From assembly GCF_023955655.1 (NCBI RefSeq), contig NZ_JAMXHT010000007.1, positions 124,001 to 188,000 on the forward strand: 64,000 nt of DNA. The letters run 5' to 3'. Both the position numbers and the translations under genes were made by a program. The notes below the pieces were generated by a model. That model saw nothing but the letters and a program-made list of their open reading frames with translations. It was not told where the DNA came from and did no database searches. The stretch comes from Ralstonia soli. Its GTDB lineage: Bacteria; Pseudomonadota; Gammaproteobacteria; Burkholderiales; Burkholderiaceae. How positions within the stretch are numbered: position 1 is the first letter of the stretch; each line of letters starts with the position of its first letter. Below are positions 1 through 8,175 of this stretch, piece after piece.

Positions 1-338
1 ACGGTGTCGTCGGCCGCTTCCAGCCGGAACGCGCTGACGGTGTAGACGGCGCCCGGCACGTATTCCAGCGCCGCATCGGACTGACCCGGCGCGTACAGCA
101 CCGGCCGGTGTGGCCCCACGCGGTCGAGTACGACGCTGCGCTGCCCGCGCGAGCGCTTCAGCAACCCACGCGCGGCCAGTTCATTGAGCGTGCGCCGCGC
201 CGTCAAACGCGAGACACCGTAGCGCTGGGCGACTTCATTCTCGCTGGGGGCAATGCTGCCGGCCGGCAAGGTGCCGTGCAGGATGTCGAGCCGAATGCGA
301 TCGGCCAGTTCGAGGTATTTGGGCAGGCGGGGCGTCAT
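1..338 (-). CDS. GntR-family transcriptional regulator (N-terminal part, runs off window)
   Basis: Reading leftward from the ATG at 338, the frame stays open to base 1, giving about 112 residues of a larger protein. The first 70 residues form a winged helix-turn-helix of the GntR type: a basic start (MTPRLPKYLELADRI), then the hallmark APSENEVAQRYGVSR and LTARRTLNELAARGLL. Residues from about 80 on (VLYAPGQSDAALEY) begin what would be an effector-binding domain of the HutC/UTRA kind, but too little is present to say which ligand. Its operon lies outside the window. It is separated from the H-NS-like gene by a terminator hairpin. The family call is firm; the target is unknown. Confidence 0.85.
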   Translation of the reverse strand, partial: MTPRLPKYLELADRIRLDILHGTLPAGSIAPSENEVAQRYGVSRLTARRTLNELAARGLLKRSRGQRSVVLDRVGPHRPVLYAPGQSDAALEYVPGAVYTVSAFRLEAADDT

Positions 339-377
339 GCCGTCGTTATACAGGAAGGCGCTTCAACCGCACCAATG

Positions 378-404
378 CAAACGGCCCACCGGACGGGTGG
401 GCCG
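378..404 (-). terminator. Rho-independent terminator downstream of the H-NS-like gene
   Basis: A 9-bp GC-rich inverted repeat (382-390 pairing with 396-404, CGGCCCACC / GGTGGGCCG) with a 5-base loop is followed on the minus strand by TTTGCATT. It sits 21 bases past the stop of the H-NS-like gene, in the right orientation to end its transcript before the GntR gene. The U-run is short, so termination may be incomplete. Confidence 0.65.
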
Positions 405-424
405 CAATGCGCGCAAAGCGCCAA

Positions 425-715
425 TCAAGCGATCAGGAATTTATCGCGGTTCTTGCCGATCCAGGCCGGGGCGCGGCCGCGGCCGGACCACGTTGCGCCG
501 GTCTTCGGGTCGCGGTACTTGGCCGGCACCGGCGCCTTGGCACCGGCACGGCGGCCACGGCGCTGGGCAAGCCCCAGGTCCTCAGCCGTCAGCCCATATT
601 CGGCAACCGTCTGGCGCACTTGCTGGATCACGGCTTCCAGTTCTTTGGCGCGTGCCGTTTCGATCTGCTCTTCCAGCTTGGCCTTCTGTGCAATCAATTC
701 CTTGTATGTCGCCAT
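425..715 (-). CDS. H-NS family nucleoid-associated protein
   Basis: A 96-residue DNA-binding protein of the H-NS/Bv3F/BprA group, which silences AT-rich and horizontally acquired DNA. Residues 1-50 are a charged helical oligomerisation region (ATYKELIAQKAKLEEQIE). The C-terminal 35 residues carry the DNA-binding signature: YRDPKTGATWSGRGRAPAWI, the usual betaproteobacterial form of the H-NS AT-hook-like loop. An upstream in-frame ATG at 781 exists, but the ATG at 715 is preferred: it has AGGAG at 6 bases and begins the conserved MATYKEL. The sequence upstream (716-830) is distinctly AT-rich, consistent with a self-regulated H-NS promoter. It is a single gene flanked by a terminator. Confidence 0.9.
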   Translation of the reverse strand: MATYKELIAQKAKLEEQIETARAKELEAVIQQVRQTVAEYGLTAEDLGLAQRRGRRAGAKAPVPAKYRDPKTGATWSGRGRAPAWIGKNRDKFLIA

Positions 716-1675
716 ATGCGCTCCTGATAAAGTCTGATGCGAAGTTTGGTGTGGCTCGGATATTAGATCAATTGTATTCATAACTGAAATTAAATTTCAA
801 TATTTTTGACAGACGCCATCGACTGCACAACTCAGCCAAAGAACAGAACTCGGCTGGCCGGATGCTCAAGTTTCAACCCCCAGGAATCAGATGAAGCCAG
901 ACGCAGTCGCGCAAAACTTCACGACCCGCTGCAGCGCTGCAATTCAGTGCACTTACCATAGCAAGCGCTTCCTGGTCCCGCAATTCGGCATCGATGGTGA
1001 ATACACCTATCCGCAATGTCCGGTGTATGACCGCCTGCGCCACACGGGTTTCTCCATAGCTCGGAGCTTGCTGTGTTGGTGTGCCATTGCCTCGCCATGG
1101 GGCGCGCTTTCAGATTGGCGGTAAAGCAATGCAAAGCGGCGTGTCTGTCCAATTGACGTGGACTTTGGCCGCATTGCGCCTTCCCAGCGCCGTGTCGTTT
1201 TTACGCGCTGCTTTTTCGCTTTGACATATCGCTGTGCAATTTTTTTACCGTGGCGGCGCCATTCTTTTGGCGAGGTTCAATGCGATGTGCCCGCAAGCAT
1301 TGCCACATGACAATAGAAACATGCGTTTTGATATGCGCAAGGGCTTTGCCCATCATGCCGCGTCAGATCAAGCCATTTTTCGCGCTGCGAGGCAGACGAA
1401 GACGCTTCGGATATCGGAATGACGATGCTCCCCCTCGCGAATCCGGCGAAAGCGCGTTTCAACACCACGACGCAACTTAGAACGAACGCCGTCGCACCAT
1501 TCCATGCTTGATGTGTTGTATTCAGCACAAACAAGCCTTTGCGCCGAGCACGAGTTTTGCGCATCATGAAGAACATTGCCCTTGACTTCGGCAGGCCGGC
1601 GCTTTTCCGTCGCGCGCCACCTGGAGTCCGTGCGTGGCGAGATGTTGTGGGCAATACCTCTGGTTGGAGCGTGGG
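716..1675. other. 960-base non-coding stretch between hns-like gene and GGDEF-EAL gene
   Basis: Bases 716-830 are AT-rich and probably hold the hns-like promoter. From 830 to 1675 only short open frames occur. One of 77 codons at 891-1124 has an AGGA 7 bases before its ATG, but its composition and residue content (many Cys, His and Arg, no domain) do not look like a conserved protein, and an equally long frame opposes it on the minus strand. I see no RNA gene or IS end. The segment just before 1676 presumably contains the promoter of the EAL gene. Confidence 0.5.
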
Positions 1676-4351
1676 ATGCAAGACGAAATTTCCTACCCGT
1701 TGTCGGCGCAAAGCCTTCCGGTTCCGCTCTATGTGGTTCTTGAAGGGCGCATCGTGTATGCCAACGCGGCAGGCGTCTGCATGGTGCGTGCGCTTTCGGC
1801 CGACCAGTTGCTGGGGGAGCCCTTCTCACGCTTTTTCCAGGATGTTCCCGCGTGGCTGGGTGGACGCGCGGCCGACGATGTCGATGCGACGATGCAGGAC
1901 GCCCCGTCCGTGCCCGCAGCACAGCTGGTCTCCGCCCTGTCTGCCGGGGATGCTAATGAGGTGGTCAGCGTCCGCCTGACCGTCACCCCCACACGCTTCG
2001 ACGGGCTGCCCGCGCAGCAAGTGGTGGTGCATGGGCTGCCCCTGCCGCTCGAAGCGCAATTGCCGGGCAAGGGCGGTGAACGCGTTCTAAGCGCCGAGGC
2101 CCTCGGCGCTGCGCTTCCGTACGAACATCTCGATCATCTGCTGTCCACCCTGCCCTCTGCGGCCTCGCTCGGTGAGCGGCTGCATGCGGCGCTGCGGGCC
2201 CTGGAGGCAGCGCTGCCATCCACACTGTGTGTGGTGGTGCGTATCGTATCCGGACGGGCGCGGCTGTATGGCACACAAGCGGCGCGCGTGCGGCTCGCCC
2301 TGGGTGATGACCATGCTGCCCACCTGGCGGGCGCCGCGCAGGGCGTATTCGATATCGAACTCGCGCGCATCGCGCCGCTGATCAACGCGCTGGCGCCCAT
2401 TGAACTGATTCGCCAGGCCAATGCTCCCGCCGCCCTGTGCGACGCGCTCGCGCGCGCGCTGGGCGCCACGCAACCGGCGTGGCTGTGCCGCATGCCGGCC
2501 CAGCACGGCGGCATGGCCGCTTCCGACGATCTGCTCTGCCTCTTCTACGCCGCTTCAGCCGACACGCCGCCGGATGATGCAGCGCTGCGCGCCGAGTGCG
2601 GCCGCTACGTCGCCGCGCTCGTCAAGCTGCTGCGCCTGGAGAGCGAATACCGCCAGGCCCGCGAACTGCGCGATCAATACCGGTTGGTCGTCAACCACCT
2701 GAGCGAAGGCGTGCTGACGCTGTCCACCGATGGCCGTGTGCTGTCGTACAACCGCAGCGCGGCAGAGATTCTGCGCATGTCGGGCGCGTCATGGAAAGGC
2801 CGCCCGCGCCTCGCATTGAGCGACATGATGCTGGGCGAAGACGGCGCCATCCTGCCGCGCGCTGCATGGCCTTCCACGTTGGCTGCCCGCACTGGGCGCG
2901 CCATCAGCAACGTCGTCGTGGGCGTGCCGGCCGGCACCGGGCAGATCGTGTGGCTGCGCGAATCGGTGCTGCCGATGTTCTCGCCCGACAGCGCATCGCC
3001 GCACGCGGTGCTGGTCATCTTTACCGACATCACCGCAGAACGTTCCGCCTACGAGCAACTGCGCCTGCTGGAGACGAAGGATTCGCTCACCGGCCTGCCG
3101 AATCGGGCGGCGTTCATCGAGCGGCTCGATGCGCGGCTGGCGTTGCCGTCCACGGGCGAATCCGCGCTGCTGTATATCGGGCTGGACCACTTCAAGACCG
3201 TCAACGAGGCGATGGGCCACCACGTCGGCAACCAGGTGCTGAACATGGCCGCGCAGCGCATTCGTGCGCAGGCCGGGCAGCGCGCGTTGCTGGCCCGCTT
3301 GGGCGGCGACCAGTTCTGCTTGGCGATCGACGATCCGAAAGCCGCTGACACCCTCGCACAGCAGGTGCTTGATGCGCTGGCCCGGCCCTTTACCGGCGGT
3401 GAACGCGAGGTGCATCTGTCGGCCAGCATCGGCGTGGCGGCCTTCCCGGAAGACGGCAGCGATGCCGCCGCACTGGTCAGCCATGCCGAGGCTGCCATGT
3501 ACCGCGCCAAGGAAAACGGCCGCAACCGCATCGCCCGCTATTCGCGCGCGCTGGAAACGCAGATGCTGCGCCGCTTCACGCTCAACGAGCGCATGCGCCG
3601 CGCGCTCGGGCGGGGCCAGGTGCGACTGGTGTATCAACCCAAGTACGCGCTCGGCACCGGCGAGCTGGTGGCGGTCGAAGCGCTGATGCGCTGGTCCGAT
3701 CCGGAACTGGGCGCGGTGTCGCCCTCCGAGTTCATCGACGTGGCGGAGGAGTCGGGCTACATCCTCGAACTCGGCCGGTGGGCGCTTATGCAGGCCTGCA
3801 CGCAGGGGCAGGCGTGGGCGAAAAATTTTGGCTTCATCGGGCGCATCGCGGTAAACGTATCGGCACGGCAATGCGACGCCGGCGTGATCGAGCGCGATGT
3901 GGACGAGGCGCTCAAGGCATCGGGCATGACACCGGGCCGCCTGGAACTGGAGTTGACCGAGAGCGTGCTGCTGGCCGACCGGCTGTCGACGCAGCGCCTG
4001 CTGACAAGCCTCACCGCGCGGGGCGTACGCATCTCGCTCGACGACTTCGGCATCGGGTTTTCGTCGCTGTCTTACCTGCGCAGCCTGCCGATCCACAACA
4101 TCAAGATCGATCGATCGTTCATCAGTGGCGTGCCCGCGGTGGCCGACTGCGTGGCGCTGACCAAGACCATCATCGCGATGGCCCGGGCGCTGAACATGAC
4201 CGTCACGGCCGAGGGCGTGGAGACGCCCGAGCAATCGGCCTTCCTGGCCGCGCATGCGTGCGACGAGGTGCAGGGCTTCCTGTTCGGGAGGCCACTGGAA
4301 GTACCGGCGCTCGAAGAACTGCTGCGCTCTCGCAGCCGCGCCAAGGCCTGA
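1676..4351 (+). CDS. PAS-GGDEF-EAL cyclic-di-GMP protein with degenerate GGDQF motif
   Basis: An 891-residue signalling protein for cyclic-di-GMP turnover. It has an N-terminal PAS-like region (about 10-110), a middle region resembling a divergent sensor domain, a second PAS (about 338-430, LVVNHLSEGVLTLSTDG) and a GGDEF domain whose active-site motif reads GGDQF near residue 543. The EAL domain has an intact start (VAVEAL near 665), ELTES, DDFGIGFSS, KIDRSFI and AEGVET. EAL metal and catalytic residues look complete, so phosphodiesterase activity is likely. The GGDEF half may instead bind GTP or be weakly active. The start at 1676 has GGAG 7 bases upstream; a longer in-frame ATG at 1634 lacks one. 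The gene stands alone between a long upstream gap and a bidirectional terminator. No transmembrane helices are evident. Confidence 0.9.
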   Translation: MQDEISYPLSAQSLPVPLYVVLEGRIVYANAAGVCMVRALSADQLLGEPFSRFFQDVPAWLGGRAADDVDATMQDAPSVPAAQLVSALSAGDANEVVSVRLTVTPTRFDGLPAQQVVVHGLPLPLEAQLPGKGGERVLSAEALGAALPYEHLDHLLSTLPSAASLGERLHAALRALEAALPSTLCVVVRIVSGRARLYGTQAARVRLALGDDHAAHLAGAAQGVFDIELARIAPLINALAPIELIRQANAPAALCDALARALGATQPAWLCRMPAQHGGMAASDDLLCLFYAASADTPPDDAALRAECGRYVAALVKLLRLESEYRQARELRDQYRLVVNHLSEGVLTLSTDGRVLSYNRSAAEILRMSGASWKGRPRLALSDMMLGEDGAILPRAAWPSTLAARTGRAISNVVVGVPAGTGQIVWLRESVLPMFSPDSASPHAVLVIFTDITAERSAYEQLRLLETKDSLTGLPNRAAFIERLDARLALPSTGESALLYIGLDHFKTVNEAMGHHVGNQVLNMAAQRIRAQAGQRALLARLGGDQFCLAIDDPKAADTLAQQVLDALARPFTGGEREVHLSASIGVAAFPEDGSDAAALVSHAEAAMYRAKENGRNRIARYSRALETQMLRRFTLNERMRRALGRGQVRLVYQPKYALGTGELVAVEALMRWSDPELGAVSPSEFIDVAEESGYILELGRWALMQACTQGQAWAKNFGFIGRIAVNVSARQCDAGVIERDVDEALKASGMTPGRLELELTESVLLADRLSTQRLLTSLTARGVRISLDDFGIGFSSLSYLRSLPIHNIKIDRSFISGVPAVADCVALTKTIIAMARALNMTVTAEGVETPEQSAFLAAHACDEVQGFLFGRPLEVPALEELLRSRSRAKA

Positions 4352-4359
4352 GAAAAAAA

Positions 4360-4387
4360 CGGACCCGAAGGTTCAACCCAGGGTCCG
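4360..4387. terminator. Bidirectional terminator between the EAL gene and nemA-like gene
   Basis: Inverted repeat CGGACCC (4360-4366) / GGGTCCG (4381-4387) with a 14-base loop. On the plus strand it is followed by TCTCTCTTT. On the minus strand it is followed by seven consecutive Ts (complement of the A-run at 4353-4359). It therefore fits a shared terminator for two convergent genes and is stronger in the leftward direction. Confidence 0.8.
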
Positions 4388-4412
4388 TCTCTCTTTGGCG
4401 CGTCGGACGTGC

Positions 4413-5528
4413 TCAGGCTGCCACGTCCCGCAGCGCCGGGTAGTCCGTCAGGCCATGCGCACCGCCACCAAACAGCGTGTTGCGATCGTGCAGCGCAAGC
4501 GGCGCTCCCGTGCGCAGGCGCGCCGGCAAGTCGGGATTCGCCACAAACGGACGGCCAAAGGCCACCAGATCAGCCCAGCCGGCGGCAATCGCCTCGCGCG
4601 CACGTTCGGCGGTGTACTTGCCTGCGTAGATCAGCACGCCCGGATAGGCCACGCGCAGCTGCTGCTTGAAGGCCACGGGCATCAGCGGTGCATCGTCCCA
4701 GTCCGCTTCGGCGATGTGGATGTAGCCGACACCGTAGCCCGCGAGCAATTTTGCCGCGGCGAGGTATGTGGTTTCCGGTTCGTCGTCCACGCAGCCGTTG
4801 AGCGTGGTCAGCGGCGCGAGGCGGATGCCGACGCGGGAGGCATCGCCCGTGCCTTCGATCAGCGCCTGCGTCACCTCGTCGAGAAAGCGCAACCGGTTCT
4901 CCAGCGAGCCGCCATAAGCATCCGTGCGCGTGTTGGCCTGCGAGTCGATGAACTGGTTGACGAGGTAGCCGTTGGCGCCGTGCAGCTCGACGCCGTCAAA
5001 GCCGGCGTCCATCGCGTTGCGCGCGGCTGTGCGGTATTGGCCCACCACTTCGCCAATCTCGTCGATCGTCAACGCGCGTGGTTCTGAGGCCTGCACAAAG
5101 CCAGGCACGCCGGCCGCCTCGCCCGCAATGAACACGTTCACCCCCTTGGCCTGCACGGGCGACGACGACACCGGCTGCTGGCCGCCGAGCAGGCTCGTGT
5201 GGCTCAGTCGGCCGACGTGCCAGAGCTGCGCAAAGATGCGGCCGCCCGCCGCGTGCACGGCGTCGGTCACCTTGCGCCAGCCCGCCAGTTGCTCGGGCGT
5301 GTGAATGCCGGGCGTCCATGCGTAGCCCTTGCCGAGCGGCGCAACGTAAGTGCCTTCGCTGACGATGAGACCGGCGCCCGCCCGTTGCGCGTAGTACGCA
5401 GCCATCAGGTCGTTGGCGACATCGCCGGGTTGGCTTGCGCGCGAGCGCGTCATGGGCGGCATGACGATACGATTCGGCAGCGTCAGTGCGCCGAGCTGCA
5501 GCGGTTGAAACAGCGGGTCGTTCTGCAT
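4413..5528 (-). CDS. nemA: Old Yellow Enzyme family ene-reductase (N-ethylmaleimide reductase-like)
   Basis: A 371-residue FMN-dependent alkene reductase that reduces activated C=C bonds (maleimides, enones, nitro compounds) with NAD(P)H in the cytosol. Family signatures are the N-terminal PLQLGALTLPNRIVMPPMTR, the substrate/FMN pocket ELHGANGYLVNQFID, RTDAYGGSLENR, and the C-terminal VAFGRPFVANPDLP. Length is typical. The ATG at 5528 has AGGA 6 bases upstream and starts just before the conserved LFQPLQLG; an in-frame extension to 5600 overlaps the dkgB-like gene and is rejected. It lies 25 bases behind the aldo-keto reductase gene and is probably co-transcribed with it. Both would be under the LysR-type operator at 6455. 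Confidence 0.9.
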   Translation of the reverse strand: MQNDPLFQPLQLGALTLPNRIVMPPMTRSRASQPGDVANDLMAAYYAQRAGAGLIVSEGTYVAPLGKGYAWTPGIHTPEQLAGWRKVTDAVHAAGGRIFAQLWHVGRLSHTSLLGGQQPVSSSPVQAKGVNVFIAGEAAGVPGFVQASEPRALTIDEIGEVVGQYRTAARNAMDAGFDGVELHGANGYLVNQFIDSQANTRTDAYGGSLENRLRFLDEVTQALIEGTGDASRVGIRLAPLTTLNGCVDDEPETTYLAAAKLLAGYGVGYIHIAEADWDDAPLMPVAFKQQLRVAYPGVLIYAGKYTAERAREAIAAGWADLVAFGRPFVANPDLPARLRTGAPLALHDRNTLFGGGAHGLTDYPALRDVAA

Positions 5529-5553
5529 GATGTGTCCTATATGGTGTTCGTGT

Positions 5554-6360
5554 TCAGTCCCACTGCGGCGCAAGACCATCGGGGCTGACTTCGCGGCCAT
5601 TGCGCTCCAACGCGGTAATCTGCGCCATGTCGTCGTCGGTCAAGTGCAGCGTCTGCGCGAGCAGGTTGCTGGCCAGGTTCTCGCGTTTGGTGGACGACGG
5701 GATCACCGAGTAGCCCAGTTGCAGCGCCCAGGCCAGCACGACCTGTGCGGGCGTCGCCTGATGGCGTCGCGCAAGCGCGCCGATCACCGGGTCGCTCAGC
5801 ACCTTGCCGTAGGCGAGCGTCATGTACGAGGTGACGTGAATGCCTTCGCTCTGCAGGAACGCCACAAGCTTGCGGTTCTGCAGATACGGGCTCAGCTCGA
5901 TCTGGTTGGTGGCGATGGCGTCCTTGCCGACGGAGGCAATCGCTTGCTTGGTCAGGTCGATGTTGAAGTTCGAGATGCCGATCCGGCGCGTCAGGCCGCG
6001 CGCCTTGGCGTCGGACAGTGCGGTCATGAAGGCGTCGACGGAGACGCCGTTGCCGGGCGCGGGCCAGTGGATCAGCGTGAGGTCGACGTAATCGGTACGC
6101 AGCTTGGCGAGGCTCTCTTCGAGGCTCGGCACGAGCTTGTCTTTGCTGGTGTTGTCGACCCAGATCTTGGTGGTCAGGAAAAGGTCTTCGCGGCGCACGC
6201 CGGAGCCGGCAATCGCCGTGCCCACGTCGGCTTCGTTGCCGTAGATCTGCGCGGTGTCGATCGCGCGGTAGCCGAGTTCGAGGCCGTTGCGCACGGAGTC
6301 GATGACAACCTGGCCCTGCAGGCGAAACGTGCCGAGGCCGAAGGCGGGAATCTTGCTCAT
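5554..6360 (-). CDS. dkgB: Aldo-keto reductase, 2,5-diketo-D-gluconate reductase B-like
   Basis: A 268-residue NADPH-dependent aldo-keto reductase. The catalytic tetrad is visible: Asp and Tyr in [11 protein letters not shown], Lys in LTTKIWVDN, and His in LIHWPAPG. The C-terminal cofactor loop is [15 protein letters not shown]. It closely resembles DkgB (2,5-diketogluconate and methylglyoxal reduction), although AKR substrate assignment from sequence is only approximate. The ATG at 6360 has GGAG at 7 bases. It is followed by the ene-reductase 25 bases downstream and preceded by a 15-bp palindrome also found before the LysR gene at 8176. In E. coli dkgB also neighbours a LysR gene (yafC), which supports the pairing. 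Confidence 0.88.
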   Translation of the reverse strand: MSKIPAFGLGTFRLQGQVVIDSVRNGLELGYRAIDTAQIYGNEADVGTAIAGSGVRREDLFLTTKIWVDNTSKDKLVPSLEESLAKLRTDYVDLTLIHWPAPGNGVSVDAFMTALSDAKARGLTRRIGISNFNIDLTKQAIASVGKDAIATNQIELSPYLQNRKLVAFLQSEGIHVTSYMTLAYGKVLSDPVIGALARRHQATPAQVVLAWALQLGYSVIPSSTKRENLASNLLAQTLHLTDDDMAQITALERNGREVSPDGLAPQWD

Positions 6361-6454
6361 GGGGTGCTCCGGGAAGCGAATGAATCGGGAGGGGTTGTCC
6401 GGCATTCTGGCGACTTCGACTGATGAGATAAACGCCGCTACCAGACAAAAATAG

Positions 6455-6469
6455 TTGATTTCATATCAA
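6455..6469. promoter_or_regulatory. Candidate LysR operator upstream of dkgB-nemA
   Basis: The 15-mer TTGATTTCATATCAA is a near-perfect palindrome with the T-N11-A form of LysR-family sites, located 95 bases before the dkgB-like start. It differs at one position from the 15-mer at 8159-8173 next to the local LysR gene. That makes it a likely binding site of that regulator. Confidence 0.65.
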
Positions 6470-6491
6470 ATATTGGGCAGACGAAAACCGC

Positions 6492-6827
6492 TCAGAGCGC
6501 GCGCAGGCTGCCCTGCAGCCGATAGAAGTCGAGCGATGCTGCAGTGAAGAACGAGCGCGACGTGCCGGCCGCGAAATCGTCCAGATGCACCACGGTCGAG
6601 CGGTCGGCTTCCTGCCACGAGATCGCGTACATATCGCCGGCCACGTGCTGCCACATGTAGGCAACTTCGCCCTTGGCACCCGCCAGTGCGCCTTCAATGA
6701 TCTCGTAGCGCATGTGGATGCCGTCCTCGGCATAGGCATTGGTGGCGGTGAGCCCGTCGTAGCGGACTTCGAACGTCTTGCCGGCGAATGGTGGAAGTTG
6801 CGAGGCGCGTTGGGTTGGTGCGTTCAT
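6492..6827 (-). CDS. Small MoaF-related domain protein
   Basis: A 111-residue soluble protein that resembles the small calycin-like MoaF domain family. It has an alternating strand pattern, with the recognisable stretches FEVRYDGLTATNAYAEDG, EVAYMWQHVAGDMYAISW and VHLDDFAAGTSRSFF. Such domains are found in proteins of uncertain function; a ligand-binding beta-barrel role is the usual suggestion. The gene lies 42 bases downstream of the MFS exporter gene and probably belongs to its operon, with the LysR operator at 8159 in charge. The family call rests on general resemblance and is moderate; no catalytic function should be assumed. Confidence 0.55.
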   Translation of the reverse strand: MNAPTQRASQLPPFAGKTFEVRYDGLTATNAYAEDGIHMRYEIIEGALAGAKGEVAYMWQHVAGDMYAISWQEADRSTVVHLDDFAAGTSRSFFTAASLDFYRLQGSLRAL

Positions 6828-6855
6828 GTTGGTGATCTCGGAAAAGAAAAGCGAA

Positions 6856-6885
6856 TTCAGTGGGCCAGTTCAGTGGGCCAGTTCA
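6856..6885. repeat. Perfect 13-bp tandem duplication at the MFS stop codon
   Basis: The 13-mer TTCAGTGGGCCAG occurs twice head to tail (6856-6868 and 6869-6881), followed by a further TTCA. The stop codon of the MFS gene (6870-6872) lies inside the second copy. This looks like replication slippage and leaves a duplicated pseudo-C-terminus after the stop. Confidence 0.85.
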
Positions 6886-8072
6886 ACCGACTCTGCCGTG
6901 CGTGCGGGCAGGCCTTCGCGCTGGTCCAGCATGCCGCTCAGCGCGGTCAGAGCAAACGCGCCGAGCGTGACGGCCGCGGCAATCCACGGCGTATGGCCAA
7001 GGCCCACATGCGCCACGATCAGCCCGCCGAGCGAAGCGCCGCCCGCCACCCCAAGGTTGAACGCCGCGATGTTGAAACCCGAGGCCACATCGGTGGCATC
7101 CGGCGCGAAATGCCGCGCCTGCTTGACGACGTACACCTGCAGCCCCGGCACATTGCCGAAGGCGACCGCGCCCCAGGCCAGCATCGTCAGCACAGCGAAC
7201 CACTTGGCGTGGATGGTGAAAGTGAGCGCCAGCAGCACCAGCGCAAGCAGCAGGAAGATTTGCTTGAGCGCCTTGACCGGGCCGATGCGATCCGCCAGCT
7301 TGCCGCCCCACACGTTGCCGAGCGCCACCGACACGCCATAGCCGACGAGCACCAGGCTGACCTGCGACGGCGTAAAACCCGCCATCTGCTCCAGCAGCGG
7401 CGCCATGTAGGTGAAGGCGATCAGCGAACCGCCGTAGCCGACCGCCGTCATGGCGTACACCAGCAGCAGACGTGGCTGCGCCAGCACGCGAAACTGGCGC
7501 GCGAGCGGTGCGGGCGCCGTTTGCGGCAGCCGGCGCGGCACGAACGCCACCGCACCGATGAACGCGATAACTCCGAACAGCGCCACGATCAGGAACGTCG
7601 CGCGCCAGCCGAAATGCTGGCCGATGAAGGTACCCAGCGGAATGCCGGCCACGAACGCCACGGTCATCCCGCCGAACATCGTGGCGATGGCGCTGGCAGC
7701 CTTGTCCTTCGGCACGAGCGTCGTCGCAATGATGGAGCCGACCGAGAAGAACACGCCGTGCGCCAGGCCCGTGAGCACACGCGCCACGATCAGCGATTCA
7801 TAGCCGGGCGATTGCCATGCGACGAGGTTGCCGACGGTGAACAGCGCCATCAGGCCAGCAAGCAGCAGCTTGCGCGGAACGCGACCGGTCAGTGCGGTCA
7901 GCAGCGGCGCACCAATCGCAACGCTGAGTGCATACAGGCTGACGAGCAACCCGGCGGAAGGCAGGCTTACGCCCAGATCGGACGCGATGGTCGGGATCAG
8001 CCCGACGATCACGAATTCGGTGGTGCCGATGGCGAAGGCGCTGATGGTCAGCGCAAGTAAAGCGAGTGGCAT
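6870..8072 (-). CDS. MFS transporter, DHA1 (drug:H+ antiporter) type
   Basis: A 400-residue inner-membrane protein with 12 hydrophobic segments and the DHA1 layout of arabinose/sugar-efflux and multidrug exporters. It begins LALTISAFAIGTTEFVIVGL, has the loop 2-3 region LTGRVPRKLLL, and continues with VLTGLAHGVFFSVGS and PLGTFIGQHFGWRATF. The substrate cannot be read from sequence. Given the ene-reductase and aldo-keto reductase next door, export of a reactive electrophile or its product is a reasonable inference. It is transcribed leftward, divergent from the LysR gene 103 bases away, with the MoaF-like gene following. Confidence 0.88.
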   Translation of the reverse strand: MPLALLALTISAFAIGTTEFVIVGLIPTIASDLGVSLPSAGLLVSLYALSVAIGAPLLTALTGRVPRKLLLAGLMALFTVGNLVAWQSPGYESLIVARVLTGLAHGVFFSVGSIIATTLVPKDKAASAIATMFGGMTVAFVAGIPLGTFIGQHFGWRATFLIVALFGVIAFIGAVAFVPRRLPQTAPAPLARQFRVLAQPRLLLVYAMTAVGYGGSLIAFTYMAPLLEQMAGFTPSQVSLVLVGYGVSVALGNVWGGKLADRIGPVKALKQIFLLLALVLLALTFTIHAKWFAVLTMLAWGAVAFGNVPGLQVYVVKQARHFAPDATDVASGFNIAAFNLGVAGGASLGGLIVAHVGLGHTPWIAAAVTLGAFALTALSGMLDQREGLPARTAESVELAH

Positions 8073-8158
8073 GGTGGCACTCCAGGGGGCCGGTAGGAAT
8101 GGAGCGCAGTGTGCCCGCTTTACTTTTGCGTAAAAACCGGCCTATAAACGAAATTATT

Positions 8159-8173
8159 TTGATTTCAAATCAA
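8159..8173. promoter_or_regulatory. Candidate LysR operator between MFS and LysR genes
   Basis: The 15-mer TTGATTTCAAATCAA is a palindrome ending two bases before the LysR start codon. It matches the site at 6455-6469 in 14 of 15 positions. Its position over the LysR translation start region suggests autorepression together with control of the divergent MFS gene. Confidence 0.7.
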
Positions 8174-8175
8174 CA

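Noticed and set aside
891..1124. A 77-codon frame with an AGGA ahead of its ATG in the gap before the EAL gene.
   Set aside because: No domain, unusual composition, and an equally long opposing frame, so not listed as a gene.
2789..4255. A 488-codon open frame on the minus strand opposite the EAL gene.
   Set aside because: It mirrors the codon phase of a well-supported gene in GC-rich DNA. The translation is Arg/His/Gln-rich without domains.
6585..8060. A 491-codon plus-strand frame opposite the MFS and MoaF-like genes.
   Set aside because: Composition is dominated by Arg, His and Gln, as expected for an antisense shadow, and the minus strand encodes clear membrane protein features.
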